A stretch of DNA of 64,000 nucleotides from Pseudomonadota bacterium. GTDB taxonomy: Bacteria > Pseudomonadota > Alphaproteobacteria > Rhizobiales > Xanthobacteraceae. The translations under genes were made by a program, and so were the position numbers. The stretch covers positions 1 to 64,000 of the forward strand of contig JAEWFG010000016.1 of assembly GCA_023388935.1 (NCBI GenBank), written 5' to 3'. The stretch's first letter is position 1, and each line of letters begins with the position of its first letter. Below, in pieces: positions 34,862 to 42,444 of the stretch. Under the pieces are notes generated by a model that was given only the letters and a program-made list of their open reading frames with translations, ran no database searches and was not told the origin of the DNA.

Positions 34862-36259
34862 ATGACGATGAGGCCGGATCCCACCTTTCACGCATCGCCC
34901 AAGCTTGCGATGGAAGCGCCCGCGGAGAACTTTGCCTACACGTTGCTGCTCAGTCCGGATTTTTCAAAACCGGACGCTCTCGCGGTCATCGACGTCAAGC
35001 CGGGATCGCCGACCTACAGCCGAATCGTCCACACCGTGACGATGCCCAACAAGGGCGATGAGTTTCATCACTTTGGCTGGAATGCCTGCTCATCCGCCTT
35101 GTCGCCACTCGCCGGACATGCCTTCATCGAGCGGCGCTATCTCATCATCCCCGGGATACGCTCGTCGCGGATCTACATCATCGATACCAAGCCCGATCCG
35201 ACCAAAGCCAAGATCCACAAGATCATCGAGCCGGAGGAAGTCTTCAAAAAGACCGGCTACTCGCGGCCGCATACCATCCATTGCGGGCCGGACGGCATCT
35301 ATGTGAGCACGCTTGGCGGCGGCAAAGACGGCACCAGCGGGCCTCCAGGCGTCTTCATCATGGATTGCGAGACGTTCGAGATTCTTGGACGATGGGAGAT
35401 CGACCGCGGTCCGCAGACGCTGCACTATGATTTCTGGTGGAATCTGCCGCGTGACTACATGGTCACGAGTGAATGGGGGTTGCCGCCGCAGTTCGAGAAC
35501 GGGATCGTTCCCGAAGATCTCCTCTCGAACAAATATGGCCACCGGCTCCACTTCTGGGACCTCCGCGCTCGGCGCAACGTTCAAACCATCGACCTCGGCG
35601 CCAATCATCAGATGGTACTGGAGGTGCGGCCCGCGCATGATCCGGTTCGCGAATACGGCTTTGCCGGCGTGGTGGTCGACACCACCAATCTCGAAGGCTC
35701 GATCTGGACCTGGTGGCGCGAGGGCGGGAAATTCCATGCGGAGAAGACGGCGACCATCCCGCCGGACCCTGCAGCCAAAGAGAAGCTTCCGCCACTCTTG
35801 CAGGGTTTTGGTGCCGTCCCGCCACTGGTGACCGACATCGATCTGTCGATGGACGATAGGTTCCTCTATGTCTCCTGTTGGGGCACCGGCGAGATGCGTC
35901 AGTACGATGTCAGCGAGCCCAGAAAGCCCAAGCTTGCGGGCTCGGTGAACACCGGAGGCATCGTGCGTCGTGCGCCGCATCCGAACGGCAAGGCGTATGC
36001 AGGTGGCCCGCAGATGGTCGAGATCAGCCGTGACGGCAGGCGCGTGTACTGGACCAATTCGCTCTATTCCACCTGGGATAACCAGTTCTATCCCGACGGG
36101 GTCCCGGGTGTGGAAGTCATGGCCAATGCTGGTCCCAACGGCGGCCTTGAGCTCGACAAGGACTATTTTGTGAGCTTCCCCGACGGATATCGCGCGCACC
36201 AGATCAGGCTGGACGGCGGCGACTGTTCGACGGACTCCTTTTGCTACCCGTCGGTCTAG
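34862..36259 (+). CDS. SBP56-family protein, methanethiol oxidase-like
   Basis: The 465-residue beta-propeller belongs to the selenium-binding protein 56 family, whose bacterial members include copper-dependent methanethiol oxidase (CH3SH to formaldehyde, H2S and H2O2). Segments such as YTLLLSPDFSKPDALAVIDV, EFHHFGWNACSSA, RPHTIHCGPDGIYVSTLG, TLHYDFWWNLPRDYMVTSEWG and the C-terminal DCSTDSFCYPSV are strongly characteristic. The His/Cys-rich motifs are candidate metal ligands. Unlike the characterised periplasmic enzyme I see no signal peptide, so location and activity are uncertain. The next gene overlaps its end by 19 bases, implying coupled translation. Confidence 0.85.
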   Translation: MTMRPDPTFHASPKLAMEAPAENFAYTLLLSPDFSKPDALAVIDVKPGSPTYSRIVHTVTMPNKGDEFHHFGWNACSSALSPLAGHAFIERRYLIIPGIRSSRIYIIDTKPDPTKAKIHKIIEPEEVFKKTGYSRPHTIHCGPDGIYVSTLGGGKDGTSGPPGVFIMDCETFEILGRWEIDRGPQTLHYDFWWNLPRDYMVTSEWGLPPQFENGIVPEDLLSNKYGHRLHFWDLRARRNVQTIDLGANHQMVLEVRPAHDPVREYGFAGVVVDTTNLEGSIWTWWREGGKFHAEKTATIPPDPAAKEKLPPLLQGFGAVPPLVTDIDLSMDDRFLYVSCWGTGEMRQYDVSEPRKPKLAGSVNTGGIVRRAPHPNGKAYAGGPQMVEISRDGRRVYWTNSLYSTWDNQFYPDGVPGVEVMANAGPNGGLELDKDYFVSFPDGYRAHQIRLDGGDCSTDSFCYPSV

Positions 36260-36924
36260 CGAGCTGGAGCGCCGGGTGGCTCTGGCTGGCGCTTGTTGCG
36301 AGCGGTCTCTATCACGGCGTCAATCCGGGAATGGGATGGCCGCTCGCCGTTTCGGCCGGGCTGATGGACAAGAGCCCGCGCGCGCTCTTTCGTGCGTTGT
36401 GGGCTCTGGCGGCCGGACATCTCCTGGCAACACTTCTCGTGCTGCTGCCATTCGCTTTCCTGCTCGTGCTGGCCGAGTGGCAGCGTTCGATCCAGCTCGG
36501 TGCGAGCCTTCTCGTGATCGGCTTCGGTGTCTATCGACTGATCGAGCGGCGCCATCCGCGCACGCTGGCACGAATTCCGCCAACGCAATTGGCGCTCTGG
36601 TCATTTGCCGTTGCCATTGCTCACGGCGCTGCCTTGATGCTCGTGCCGATCTATCTCGGGCTCTGCCGGGCCTTCGAACCCGATGCCGGCCATGAGGCCG
36701 CCGGCGCGCTGATGAAGGCAAATCTTGGGACGGCGGTGCTGGTGTCCGTGGTGCACGTTGCCGCCATGATCAGCGCCGGCGGATGCCTGGCGTGGCTGGT
36801 CTACCGCTATCTGGGATTGCGGTTCGTCTCGCGAAGCTGGTTCAATCTGGATCTAGTCTGGGCGACCAGCCTCATTCTGGTTGGCGTTGTGGCGCTCGCC
36901 TTCAATCTCGCGAGCTGGCACTGA
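36241..36924 (+). CDS. Polytopic membrane protein coupled to the SBP56-like gene
   Basis: The 227-residue product has about six membrane helices and no soluble domain. It begins at a TTG (36241) and overlaps the 3' end of the SBP56-like gene by 19 bases. Conserved-looking polar residues in helices include ASGLYHGVNPGMGWP (His-Gly-x-Asn-Pro), WALAAGHLLATLL and AVAIAHGAALMLVP. Histidines placed in successive helices suggest a metal or small-molecule path, as in nickel/cobalt or copper transporters, but I do not recognise the family. Given the overlap it may supply metal to, or work with, its neighbour. Confidence 0.6.
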   Translation: MLPVGLASWSAGWLWLALVASGLYHGVNPGMGWPLAVSAGLMDKSPRALFRALWALAAGHLLATLLVLLPFAFLLVLAEWQRSIQLGASLLVIGFGVYRLIERRHPRTLARIPPTQLALWSFAVAIAHGAALMLVPIYLGLCRAFEPDAGHEAAGALMKANLGTAVLVSVVHVAAMISAGGCLAWLVYRYLGLRFVSRSWFNLDLVWATSLILVGVVALAFNLASWH

Positions 36925-36927
36925 AGG

Positions 36928-37626
36928 CTACCGCGCCAAAGTCCACTCGCCGACAATGCGGAAGCGCGCGTTGGCGTCGTCCTGCTTGAACAGCGCGATA
37001 CGATCGATCGTCAGTGTGTGGAGACCGAGCGCTGCGAATCGCGCCCGCAGCATCTCCAGAATCGGTCGGCGCCGATCGGAGTCCAACCTGCCGGTCAGCG
37101 TCATGTGGAAGCGGAATTCCTCCATGACGTAAGGATAGCCCCAGCGATCGAGATAGCCGCGCTGACGTTCGCTGAGCTTTTCGGGCTTTCGCCGCGCACG
37201 GTCTTCCGCCGTTAGTGCGGCACGGAAGTCATCGAACTCGCGGACGCTATCGGCAGCGAGTTCTTGAAGCGTGGCGTCCGGCTCGACCGGAATGACAGCG
37301 ATAAATCCGCTGATGGAATCGACGACCGGGCGGATCGTGGGGATCGGTCGCGCCTTGCCGGCGAATGTCGCGCAGGCGGCCATGAGATCGGCCTCGCTCT
37401 TGCCGGGCGCGAGCGTCATCGGCGCCTTCAGCGTGGCGTGGAAGCCGTATTTGCGGGGATCGGCGGTGACGTCGCGCCAATCCGGCGCGATACGCAATGC
37501 GTCGGTGGGAAAAGGCAGCTCGTCGCCGGTATAGGCATCGTAGCCGAGGAGCGCGGCGCCAAAGCGGGAGAGGGCGCTGTCGGCGCCGGCGGCAAAATAG
37601 ATCGCGTAGCGGGGAAAACCTGTCAT
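36928..37626 (-). CDS. DUF1045 phosphonate-locus protein (2H phosphoesterase fold)
   Basis: The 232-residue protein belongs to the DUF1045 family found in phosphonate operons. Two H-x-T motifs, GFHATLKAPM (about residue 63-72) and FHMTLTGRLD (about 174-183), are the signature of the 2H phosphoesterase superfamily, which cleaves cyclic phosphodiesters. The start MTGFPRYAIYFAAGADSALSRFGAALLGYD is the typical family opening. It is the last gene of a minus-strand operon behind the PhnM-like gene, 18 bases apart. A role in processing cyclic ribose phosphates made during phosphonate breakdown fits, but is inferred. Confidence 0.8.
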   Translation of the reverse strand: MTGFPRYAIYFAAGADSALSRFGAALLGYDAYTGDELPFPTDALRIAPDWRDVTADPRKYGFHATLKAPMTLAPGKSEADLMAACATFAGKARPIPTIRPVVDSISGFIAVIPVEPDATLQELAADSVREFDDFRAALTAEDRARRKPEKLSERQRGYLDRWGYPYVMEEFRFHMTLTGRLDSDRRRPILEMLRARFAALGLHTLTIDRIALFKQDDANARFRIVGEWTLAR

Positions 37627-37644
37627 CGTCCGAGCATAACCGGT

Positions 37645-38838
37645 TTACGCCGCAACGACAGCCTCGCGCGGCGTCGCCGCCGCACCGAGCAGCCGCGTCG
37701 CATCGGTGAGATGCACGAGCTTGCCGCCGGCGATCACGGCGATGAGCCGTGGCCGCAGCGGTACGCTGTCGTCGACGAGCAGAATGTCGGCACGGTGTCC
37801 TTCCGCGAGGACGCCACGATCGGCTAGACCGGTTGCGCGCGCAGGCGCGGCGGAGACCAAGGTCCAGGCCTGCGTCAGCGGCAGCACGCCATCGGCGGCG
37901 AGGCGGAACGCGGCGAGCAGCTGTGCGGGATAGTAGTAGTCCGACGCCAGCACCGAGCAGAGACCCTTGGCGATCATATCCGATGCCCTGGTCCAGCCGG
38001 TGTGGCTGCCGCCGCGCACAACGTTCGGCGCGCCGTAGACGATGGCATCGCCGGCGGCTGCGGCCTCTCGCGCCGTTTCCTCGTTGACCGGAAACTCGGC
38101 GATCGTCGCGCCCAATGTACGAAACGCCTGGCGCATCGCCGGCGTCGCGTCGTCATGCGAAAGCATGCGCACATCCGCCGCGCGGGCAGCCGCGGCGAGG
38201 CGTGATACGGAAGCCGGCACGTCGGCGGCGCGCGCTACCACGCGTTCAACCAGCCGATCAAAATCTTCGCTCGACAGCCCGGTCCGCTCCACCATGCGGT
38301 TGCGCTTGCGGGGCTTGGCCATGTCGGCGACGGTACCGTCCATGTGGTCGTTGAAGGCGAACAGATCGACGCGGCCGTCCGCGAGCCATTGGGCCATATC
38401 GTCCTCGGCGTCGAGATTGTAGGTCTCGTGCCGCAGGTGGAAGCGGGTGTCGGCTGCGAATTGCGGGCGCTGGCGTTCGATCGCTTCCATCAGGCCGCGC
38501 GCATTGTCGCTGCTGCGCAGGCCCGGCTCCCATGAACAGGTCGTGGCGTGAAACACCGTGGTGATGCCGTTGCTAATCGCCTGGCGGTCGCTGTCGGCGA
38601 GCGCGACGTCGATCGGGAAGTCGACGCCGGCACGCGGCATCATCTGCCGCTCGAAGGCATCGCCGTGCAGATCGACGATGCCGGGCAGGACCAGCAGGTT
38701 GCGCGCATCGATCGTAAGCCGGCCGCGGCTCCTGGAGGCATCGACCCGTGCGATGTCCGGGCCGGACACGCTAAGCGAAGTTTCGACGAGTTCGGCGCCG
38801 ATCAGGGCCCGGCCGCCTTCAAGGAAAATGTCTGTCAC
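37645..38838 (-). CDS. phnM: PhnM-like amidohydrolase (first paralogue)
   Basis: PhnM hydrolyses alpha-D-ribose 1-methylphosphonate 5-triphosphate to its monophosphate and pyrophosphate. The 397-residue protein has the amidohydrolase pattern: VLPGIVDLHGDAFERQMMPRAG (metal-binding H-x-D region near residue 58), a DHMDGTVAD segment, RMLSHDDATPAM and VYGAPNVVRGGSHTGW. It overlaps the transferase gene upstream by four bases (ATGA). A second PhnM lies inside the C-P lyase operon at 48817-49974; this copy is divergent from it and pairs with DUF1045 and a hexapeptide transferase, so its substrate may differ. Confidence 0.82.
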   Translation of the reverse strand: MTDIFLEGGRALIGAELVETSLSVSGPDIARVDASRSRGRLTIDARNLLVLPGIVDLHGDAFERQMMPRAGVDFPIDVALADSDRQAISNGITTVFHATTCSWEPGLRSSDNARGLMEAIERQRPQFAADTRFHLRHETYNLDAEDDMAQWLADGRVDLFAFNDHMDGTVADMAKPRKRNRMVERTGLSSEDFDRLVERVVARAADVPASVSRLAAAARAADVRMLSHDDATPAMRQAFRTLGATIAEFPVNEETAREAAAAGDAIVYGAPNVVRGGSHTGWTRASDMIAKGLCSVLASDYYYPAQLLAAFRLAADGVLPLTQAWTLVSAAPARATGLADRGVLAEGHRADILLVDDSVPLRPRLIAVIAGGKLVHLTDATRLLGAAATPREAVVAA

Positions 38839-39503
38839 GCGACCGCGCTTTGTTTGCTGGCAGGAGAACCTGTAAGGGAATTCGCCTGTGCTTCGTATGC
38901 CGAAAGAAAATCTTCAATCCCGAGCTTGCGGAAATCGGGCAGTGCTTCCCGCAATTTATCGTGATTCCAGTCCCACCAGGCAAGCCTCGCGAGGCGCCCG
39001 GCGACCTCTTCCGAGAACCGCCGCCGCACGATGCGCGCCGGATTGCCGGCGACGATGGTGTAGGCCGGCACGTCCTTGGTGACGATGGCGCCGGCCGCGA
39101 TCACCGCGCCGGTGCCGATGTTGCGGCCCGGCAGCACGATCGCGCCGTGGCCGATCCAGACGTCATGGCCGATATGGACGTGGTGCTGGCGCCGCCAGTC
39201 GAAGAACTCGGTGTCGTCGCTCTCGCCCTCGAAGTAAGCGCTCGAACGATAGGTGAAATGCGCCTGCGTCGCGCGATGCATTGGATGGTTGCCGGGATTG
39301 ATCCGCGTCATCGCCGCAATCGAGCAGAATCTTCCGATCGTCGCATAGGTGATCTGGGCGTCGTTCACGACGTAGGAGTAATCGCCCATGGTGACTTCAT
39401 GCAGGATCGTGCGCGAGCCGACTTCGGTGTAGGCGCCGAGACTCGTCTGGTGCAGCGTGGCAGAGGGGTCGATGGTCGGCTGGATCGAAAGAATTTTGGT
39501 CAT
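38835..39503 (-). CDS. Hexapeptide-repeat transferase of the phosphonate locus
   Basis: The 222-residue left-handed beta-helix protein is an acetyltransferase-type enzyme found in phosphonate clusters. Hexapeptide turns are visible in HQTSLGAYTEVGSRTILHEV and IGHGAIVLPGRNIGTGAVIAAGAIVTKDVPAYTIVAGNPARIVRRRF, and a catalytic-type His segment is HVHIGHDVWIGHG. I start it at ATG 39503 (MTKILSIQPTIDPSATL), since an upstream frame continues through the Pho box. It is the first gene of the minus-strand operon, and its acceptor may be an aminophosphonate or a related metabolite. Confidence 0.78.
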   Translation of the reverse strand: MTKILSIQPTIDPSATLHQTSLGAYTEVGSRTILHEVTMGDYSYVVNDAQITYATIGRFCSIAAMTRINPGNHPMHRATQAHFTYRSSAYFEGESDDTEFFDWRRQHHVHIGHDVWIGHGAIVLPGRNIGTGAVIAAGAIVTKDVPAYTIVAGNPARIVRRRFSEEVAGRLARLAWWDWNHDKLREALPDFRKLGIEDFLSAYEAQANSLTGSPASKQSAVA

Positions 39504-39549
39504 GTCGCATCCGAAGCCAGAGGGCGGGCGTTTCTCATCGAGCGGCTTG

Positions 39550-39578
39550 ATGACAATGTCATGACCGAGCGATGACAG
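39550..39578 (-). promoter_or_regulatory. Pho box with three heptads for the minus-strand phn operon
   Basis: Read on the minus strand, three heptads CTGTCAT, CGGTCAT and TTGTCAT occupy 39572-39578, 39561-39567 and 39550-39556. They are spaced exactly 11 bases apart with four-base spacers. This matches the PhoB-binding consensus CTGTCAT repeated every 11 bases. It is about 47 bases before the transferase start codon and would drive transferase, PhnM and DUF1045 under phosphate starvation. Confidence 0.7.
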
Positions 39579-39676
39579 GGGATGAGGTGCGTGGGATGGC
39601 CGCACGGCAACGCCGATGTCACACAAGTGTTAAGCGCCGGCGTTAGCTGATGGCTTCAGCTATTCTGGAGTCCTGC

Positions 39677-40486
39677 ATGCTGGTAGTGGAAGGTCTGACG
39701 TGCCGCTTCGGCGCAAAAGCTGCGGTGGACGACGCTTCGTTTCAAATCTCCCCCGGCGGCTTCGTCGGCGTGATCGGACGGTCCGGCGCCGGCAAGTCGA
39801 CCCTGCTGCGGACCATCAACCGTCTCGTGACACCCTCGCAGGGCCGCATCCTGTTCGACGGCATCGACGTCACCGCGCTGCGCGGCAAGGAATTGCGGCA
39901 GTGGCGCGCGCGTTCGGCGATGATCTTCCAGCAATTCAACCTGGTCGGCCGGCTCGACGTCCTGACCAACGTCCTGATGGGGCGCCTCGCAACCATGCCG
40001 GCCTGGCGCTCGCTGTCGCAGACCTGGCCCGAGCACGACAAGGCGCTGGCGATGTCGGCGCTCGAACAGTTCGATATCGCTGCGCTCGCAGCCCAGCGCG
40101 CCGACCAGCTTTCCGGCGGCCAGCAGCAGCGCGTCGCGATTGCCCGCGCGCTGGTGCAGCAGCCGGACATCATCCTTGCCGACGAGCCGATCGCCTCGCT
40201 CGACCCGCGCAACACCAAGATCGTGATGGATGCGCTCTTACGCATCAACAAGCACTTCGGCATCACCGTGCTGTGCAACCTGCATTCGCTCGATCTGGCC
40301 CGCACCTATTGCGACCGCCTGATCGGCATGGCTGCTGGCCGCATGGTGTTCGACGGTGCGCCGTCCGCGCTGACCGATCACGTCGCGCGCGAGCTCTACG
40401 ATCTCGAAGCCACCGACGTCATGGGCGGCATGCCCGTCCCGGTGCCCGAGGGCGTCCCGGCTCTCGGGACGGCCGCGGCCGCCTGA
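39677..40486 (+). CDS. phnC: Phosphonate ABC importer ATP-binding protein
   Basis: PhnC is the nucleotide-binding subunit of the PhnCDE importer. The Walker A motif is GRSGAGKSTLLRTINRL, the signature motif LSGGQQQRVAIARALVQ and Walker B IILADEPIASLD. The start ATG at 39677 (MLVVEGLTCRFGAKAAVDDA) has GGAG six bases upstream; an ATG at 39650 would add nine residues. The 269-residue length is normal. It is the first gene of phnC-phnD-phnE1-phnE2 and lies divergent from the transferase-phnM-DUF1045 operon, sharing a 170-base promoter region. Confidence 0.94.
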   Translation: MLVVEGLTCRFGAKAAVDDASFQISPGGFVGVIGRSGAGKSTLLRTINRLVTPSQGRILFDGIDVTALRGKELRQWRARSAMIFQQFNLVGRLDVLTNVLMGRLATMPAWRSLSQTWPEHDKALAMSALEQFDIAALAAQRADQLSGGQQQRVAIARALVQQPDIILADEPIASLDPRNTKIVMDALLRINKHFGITVLCNLHSLDLARTYCDRLIGMAAGRMVFDGAPSALTDHVARELYDLEATDVMGGMPVPVPEGVPALGTAAAA

Positions 40487-40551
40487 GCCGTGCCGCACCT
40501 GTTTAGTTGCCAGTTTTGCGTCAACCGACCCCAACCAATGAAGAGGGTATC

Positions 40552-41487
40552 ATGATCACTCGCAGACTTATTCTTGCCGGCGCCGCCGCGCTCGCTTTCA
40601 CGGCCTCGGCATCGGCGGACGACTGGAAAGCCAAATATCCCGAGCTGACCTTCGCGGTCGTCCCGGCCGAGAACGCCTCCGGCGTCACCGAGCGCTGGGC
40701 ACCTTTCGTGGACTATCTGTCGAAGCAGCTCGGCGTGAAGGTCACGCTGCGCATCGCCAACGACTACGCCGCGGTGATCGAGGGCCAGCGAGCCGGCAAT
40801 ATACACATCGCGAGCTACGGCTCGGCCTCGTTCGCCCGCGCCCGGCTGACCGGCGTCAAGACCGACGCCTTCGCCAACGACATCAACGCCGACGGCTCGA
40901 CCGGCTATTATTCGGTGTTCTTCGTCAAGGCGAGCAGCCCCTACAAGAGCGTCGACCAGCTCAAGGGCAAGAACCTCGGCCTCGTCGACCCGAACTCGAC
41001 CTCCGGCAACAACGTGCCGCGCTTCGAGCTCGACAAGATGGGCATCGCGGACGCCGACAGCTATTTCAGCAAGGTCGTTTTCACGGGCAGCCATGAGAAC
41101 GCGATGCTGGCGCTGGCGCAGGGCACGGTCGACGTTGCGGCCAACCAGTGGACCAGCGACGACGACTCCACGCTGGCGCAGATGCTGACCAAGGGCATGC
41201 TGAAGAATGCCGACGGCTCGGCGATGAAGAAGGACGATTTCCGCATCATCCACAAGTCGGCGCCGATCATCAACGGCCCTTATGCCTATAACTCGGACCT
41301 GCCGGACGACGCCAAGGCCGCCATCGCGAAGGCGTTCTTCGACGCGCCGACCAAGGACAAGGTCGCGTTCGAGCGTCTCTCGGACGGCCAGAAGAAGGGC
41401 TTTCATCCTGCCACCACCAAGGATTGGGATGGCACGATCGAGCTGATCAAGTTCGTCGATGCGCTGCGCAAAAAGAAGGCGTCCTGA
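40552..41487 (+). CDS. phnD: Periplasmic phosphonate-binding protein
   Basis: PhnD binds alkylphosphonates in the periplasm and delivers them to the PhnCE permease. The product starts MITRRLILAGAAALAFTASA, a signal peptide cleaved near ASADDWKAK. The following LTFAVVPAENASGVTERWAPFVDYLSKQLG opening is the PhnD-family domain 1. Ligand-contact segments include SYGSASFARA and VDPNSTSGNNVPRFEL. The ATG at 40552 has AGAGGG upstream. The gene has an intrinsic terminator just after its stop (41508-41532), so binding protein should be made in excess over the permeases. Confidence 0.93.
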   Translation: MITRRLILAGAAALAFTASASADDWKAKYPELTFAVVPAENASGVTERWAPFVDYLSKQLGVKVTLRIANDYAAVIEGQRAGNIHIASYGSASFARARLTGVKTDAFANDINADGSTGYYSVFFVKASSPYKSVDQLKGKNLGLVDPNSTSGNNVPRFELDKMGIADADSYFSKVVFTGSHENAMLALAQGTVDVAANQWTSDDDSTLAQMLTKGMLKNADGSAMKKDDFRIIHKSAPIINGPYAYNSDLPDDAKAAIAKAFFDAPTKDKVAFERLSDGQKKGFHPATTKDWDGTIELIKFVDALRKKKAS

Positions 41488-41507
41488 GTCTTCGGGACGA
41501 TGCACTG

Positions 41508-41540
41508 GAGCCGGGTCTAATGGACCCGGCTCTTTCTTTG
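41508..41540 (+). terminator. Intrinsic terminator between phnD and phnE1
   Basis: GAGCCGGGTC (41508-41517) and GACCCGGCTC (41523-41532) form a perfect 10-base stem with a five-base loop. TTTCTTT follows. It sits 20 bases past the phnD stop and 28 bases before the phnE1 start. It probably terminates part of the transcripts so that PhnC/PhnD exceed the permeases. Confidence 0.8.
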
Positions 41541-41559
41541 ACGGGACCTGGTTAGACCG

Positions 41560-42444
41560 ATGACGATCGCTGTTTCGATCCTCCCCGAACAGCAGCTGGC
41601 CGCGCTCAATGCCGCCTACAATCAGGCGGTCGCGCGCAAGCGATTGCGTCTCCTGTTCGGAGTCGTGCTGTTCGCCGCCGCGCTGGGTCTTGCCGCGGTT
41701 GGCGCAGAAGTGAACCTGCGCACCTTCTTCACCTATTTCGGCAATTTCATCAGCTATTTCGACCGCATCCTCACCCTCGACAGCGGCCAGCGCGTCTGGA
41801 CCGATTTCGGCGAGTGGCTCTGGGGCTGGCGCAAATGGTTGAAGATGCTGGGCGAGACGCTGCTGATCAGCTATGTCGGCACGCTGATTGGTGCGACCTT
41901 CGCCTTCGCACTGAATTTCTTCGCGGCTGAGAACACCTCGCCCGCGCCCTGGCTGCGCTTTGTCGTGCGGCGCCTGCTCGAATTCGCCCGCACGGTTCCC
42001 GGCATCGTCTTCGCGCTGGTCTTCGTGATCGCCTTCGGGCTCGGACCGATGGCGGGCGTGCTGGCGATCGCGATCCACTCCACCGGCGCGCTCGGAAAGC
42101 TGTTTTCCGAGATCGTCGAGAATGCCGACATGAAGCCGGTCGAGGGCATCCGTTCGACCGGCGCGAGCTGGCTCTCCTGCATGCGTTTCGCGGTCGTGCC
42201 GCAGGTGACCGCGGGCTATGCCAGCTACGCGCTGCTACGCTTCGAGATCAACGTCCGCGAAGCCTCCGTTATGGGCTTCGTCGGCGCCGGCGGCATCGGC
42301 CAGGAGCTCGTCGTCGCCATCCGCAAGTTCTACTATTCGGACGTCAGTGCGATCCTGCTCACCATCATCGTCACGGTCTTCATCATCGACATCACCACCG
42401 GCTGGCTACGAGGCCGCTTGTTCGGCAAGGAGGCGCGGACGTGA
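41560..42444 (+). CDS. phnE: Phosphonate ABC importer permease
   Basis: This 294-residue inner-membrane permease is the first of two PhnE subunits. It has six predicted membrane helices, and the ABC permease domain shows MLGETLLISYVGTLIGATFAFALNF near the N-terminus and the conserved cytoplasmic EAA-type loop EIVENADMKPVEGIRSTGASWLSCMRF, ending GFVGAGGIGQELVVAI. It is translationally coupled to the second permease: phnE2 starts at the GTGA that contains the stop codon of this gene. Together with PhnC and PhnD it imports phosphonates. Confidence 0.93.
   Translation: MTIAVSILPEQQLAALNAAYNQAVARKRLRLLFGVVLFAAALGLAAVGAEVNLRTFFTYFGNFISYFDRILTLDSGQRVWTDFGEWLWGWRKWLKMLGETLLISYVGTLIGATFAFALNFFAAENTSPAPWLRFVVRRLLEFARTVPGIVFALVFVIAFGLGPMAGVLAIAIHSTGALGKLFSEIVENADMKPVEGIRSTGASWLSCMRFAVVPQVTAGYASYALLRFEINVREASVMGFVGAGGIGQELVVAIRKFYYSDVSAILLTIIVTVFIIDITTGWLRGRLFGKEART

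Noticed and set aside
39600..39640. Second Pho box on the plus strand for phnC
   Set aside because: Only one good heptad (ATGTCAC, 39616-39622); the 11-base neighbours match at about four of seven positions, so it is not convincing.
40396..42078. 560-codon open frame antisense to phnD-phnE1
   Set aside because: Composition is repetitive Arg/Gly/Glu with no family resemblance; it mirrors the highly supported phn genes.
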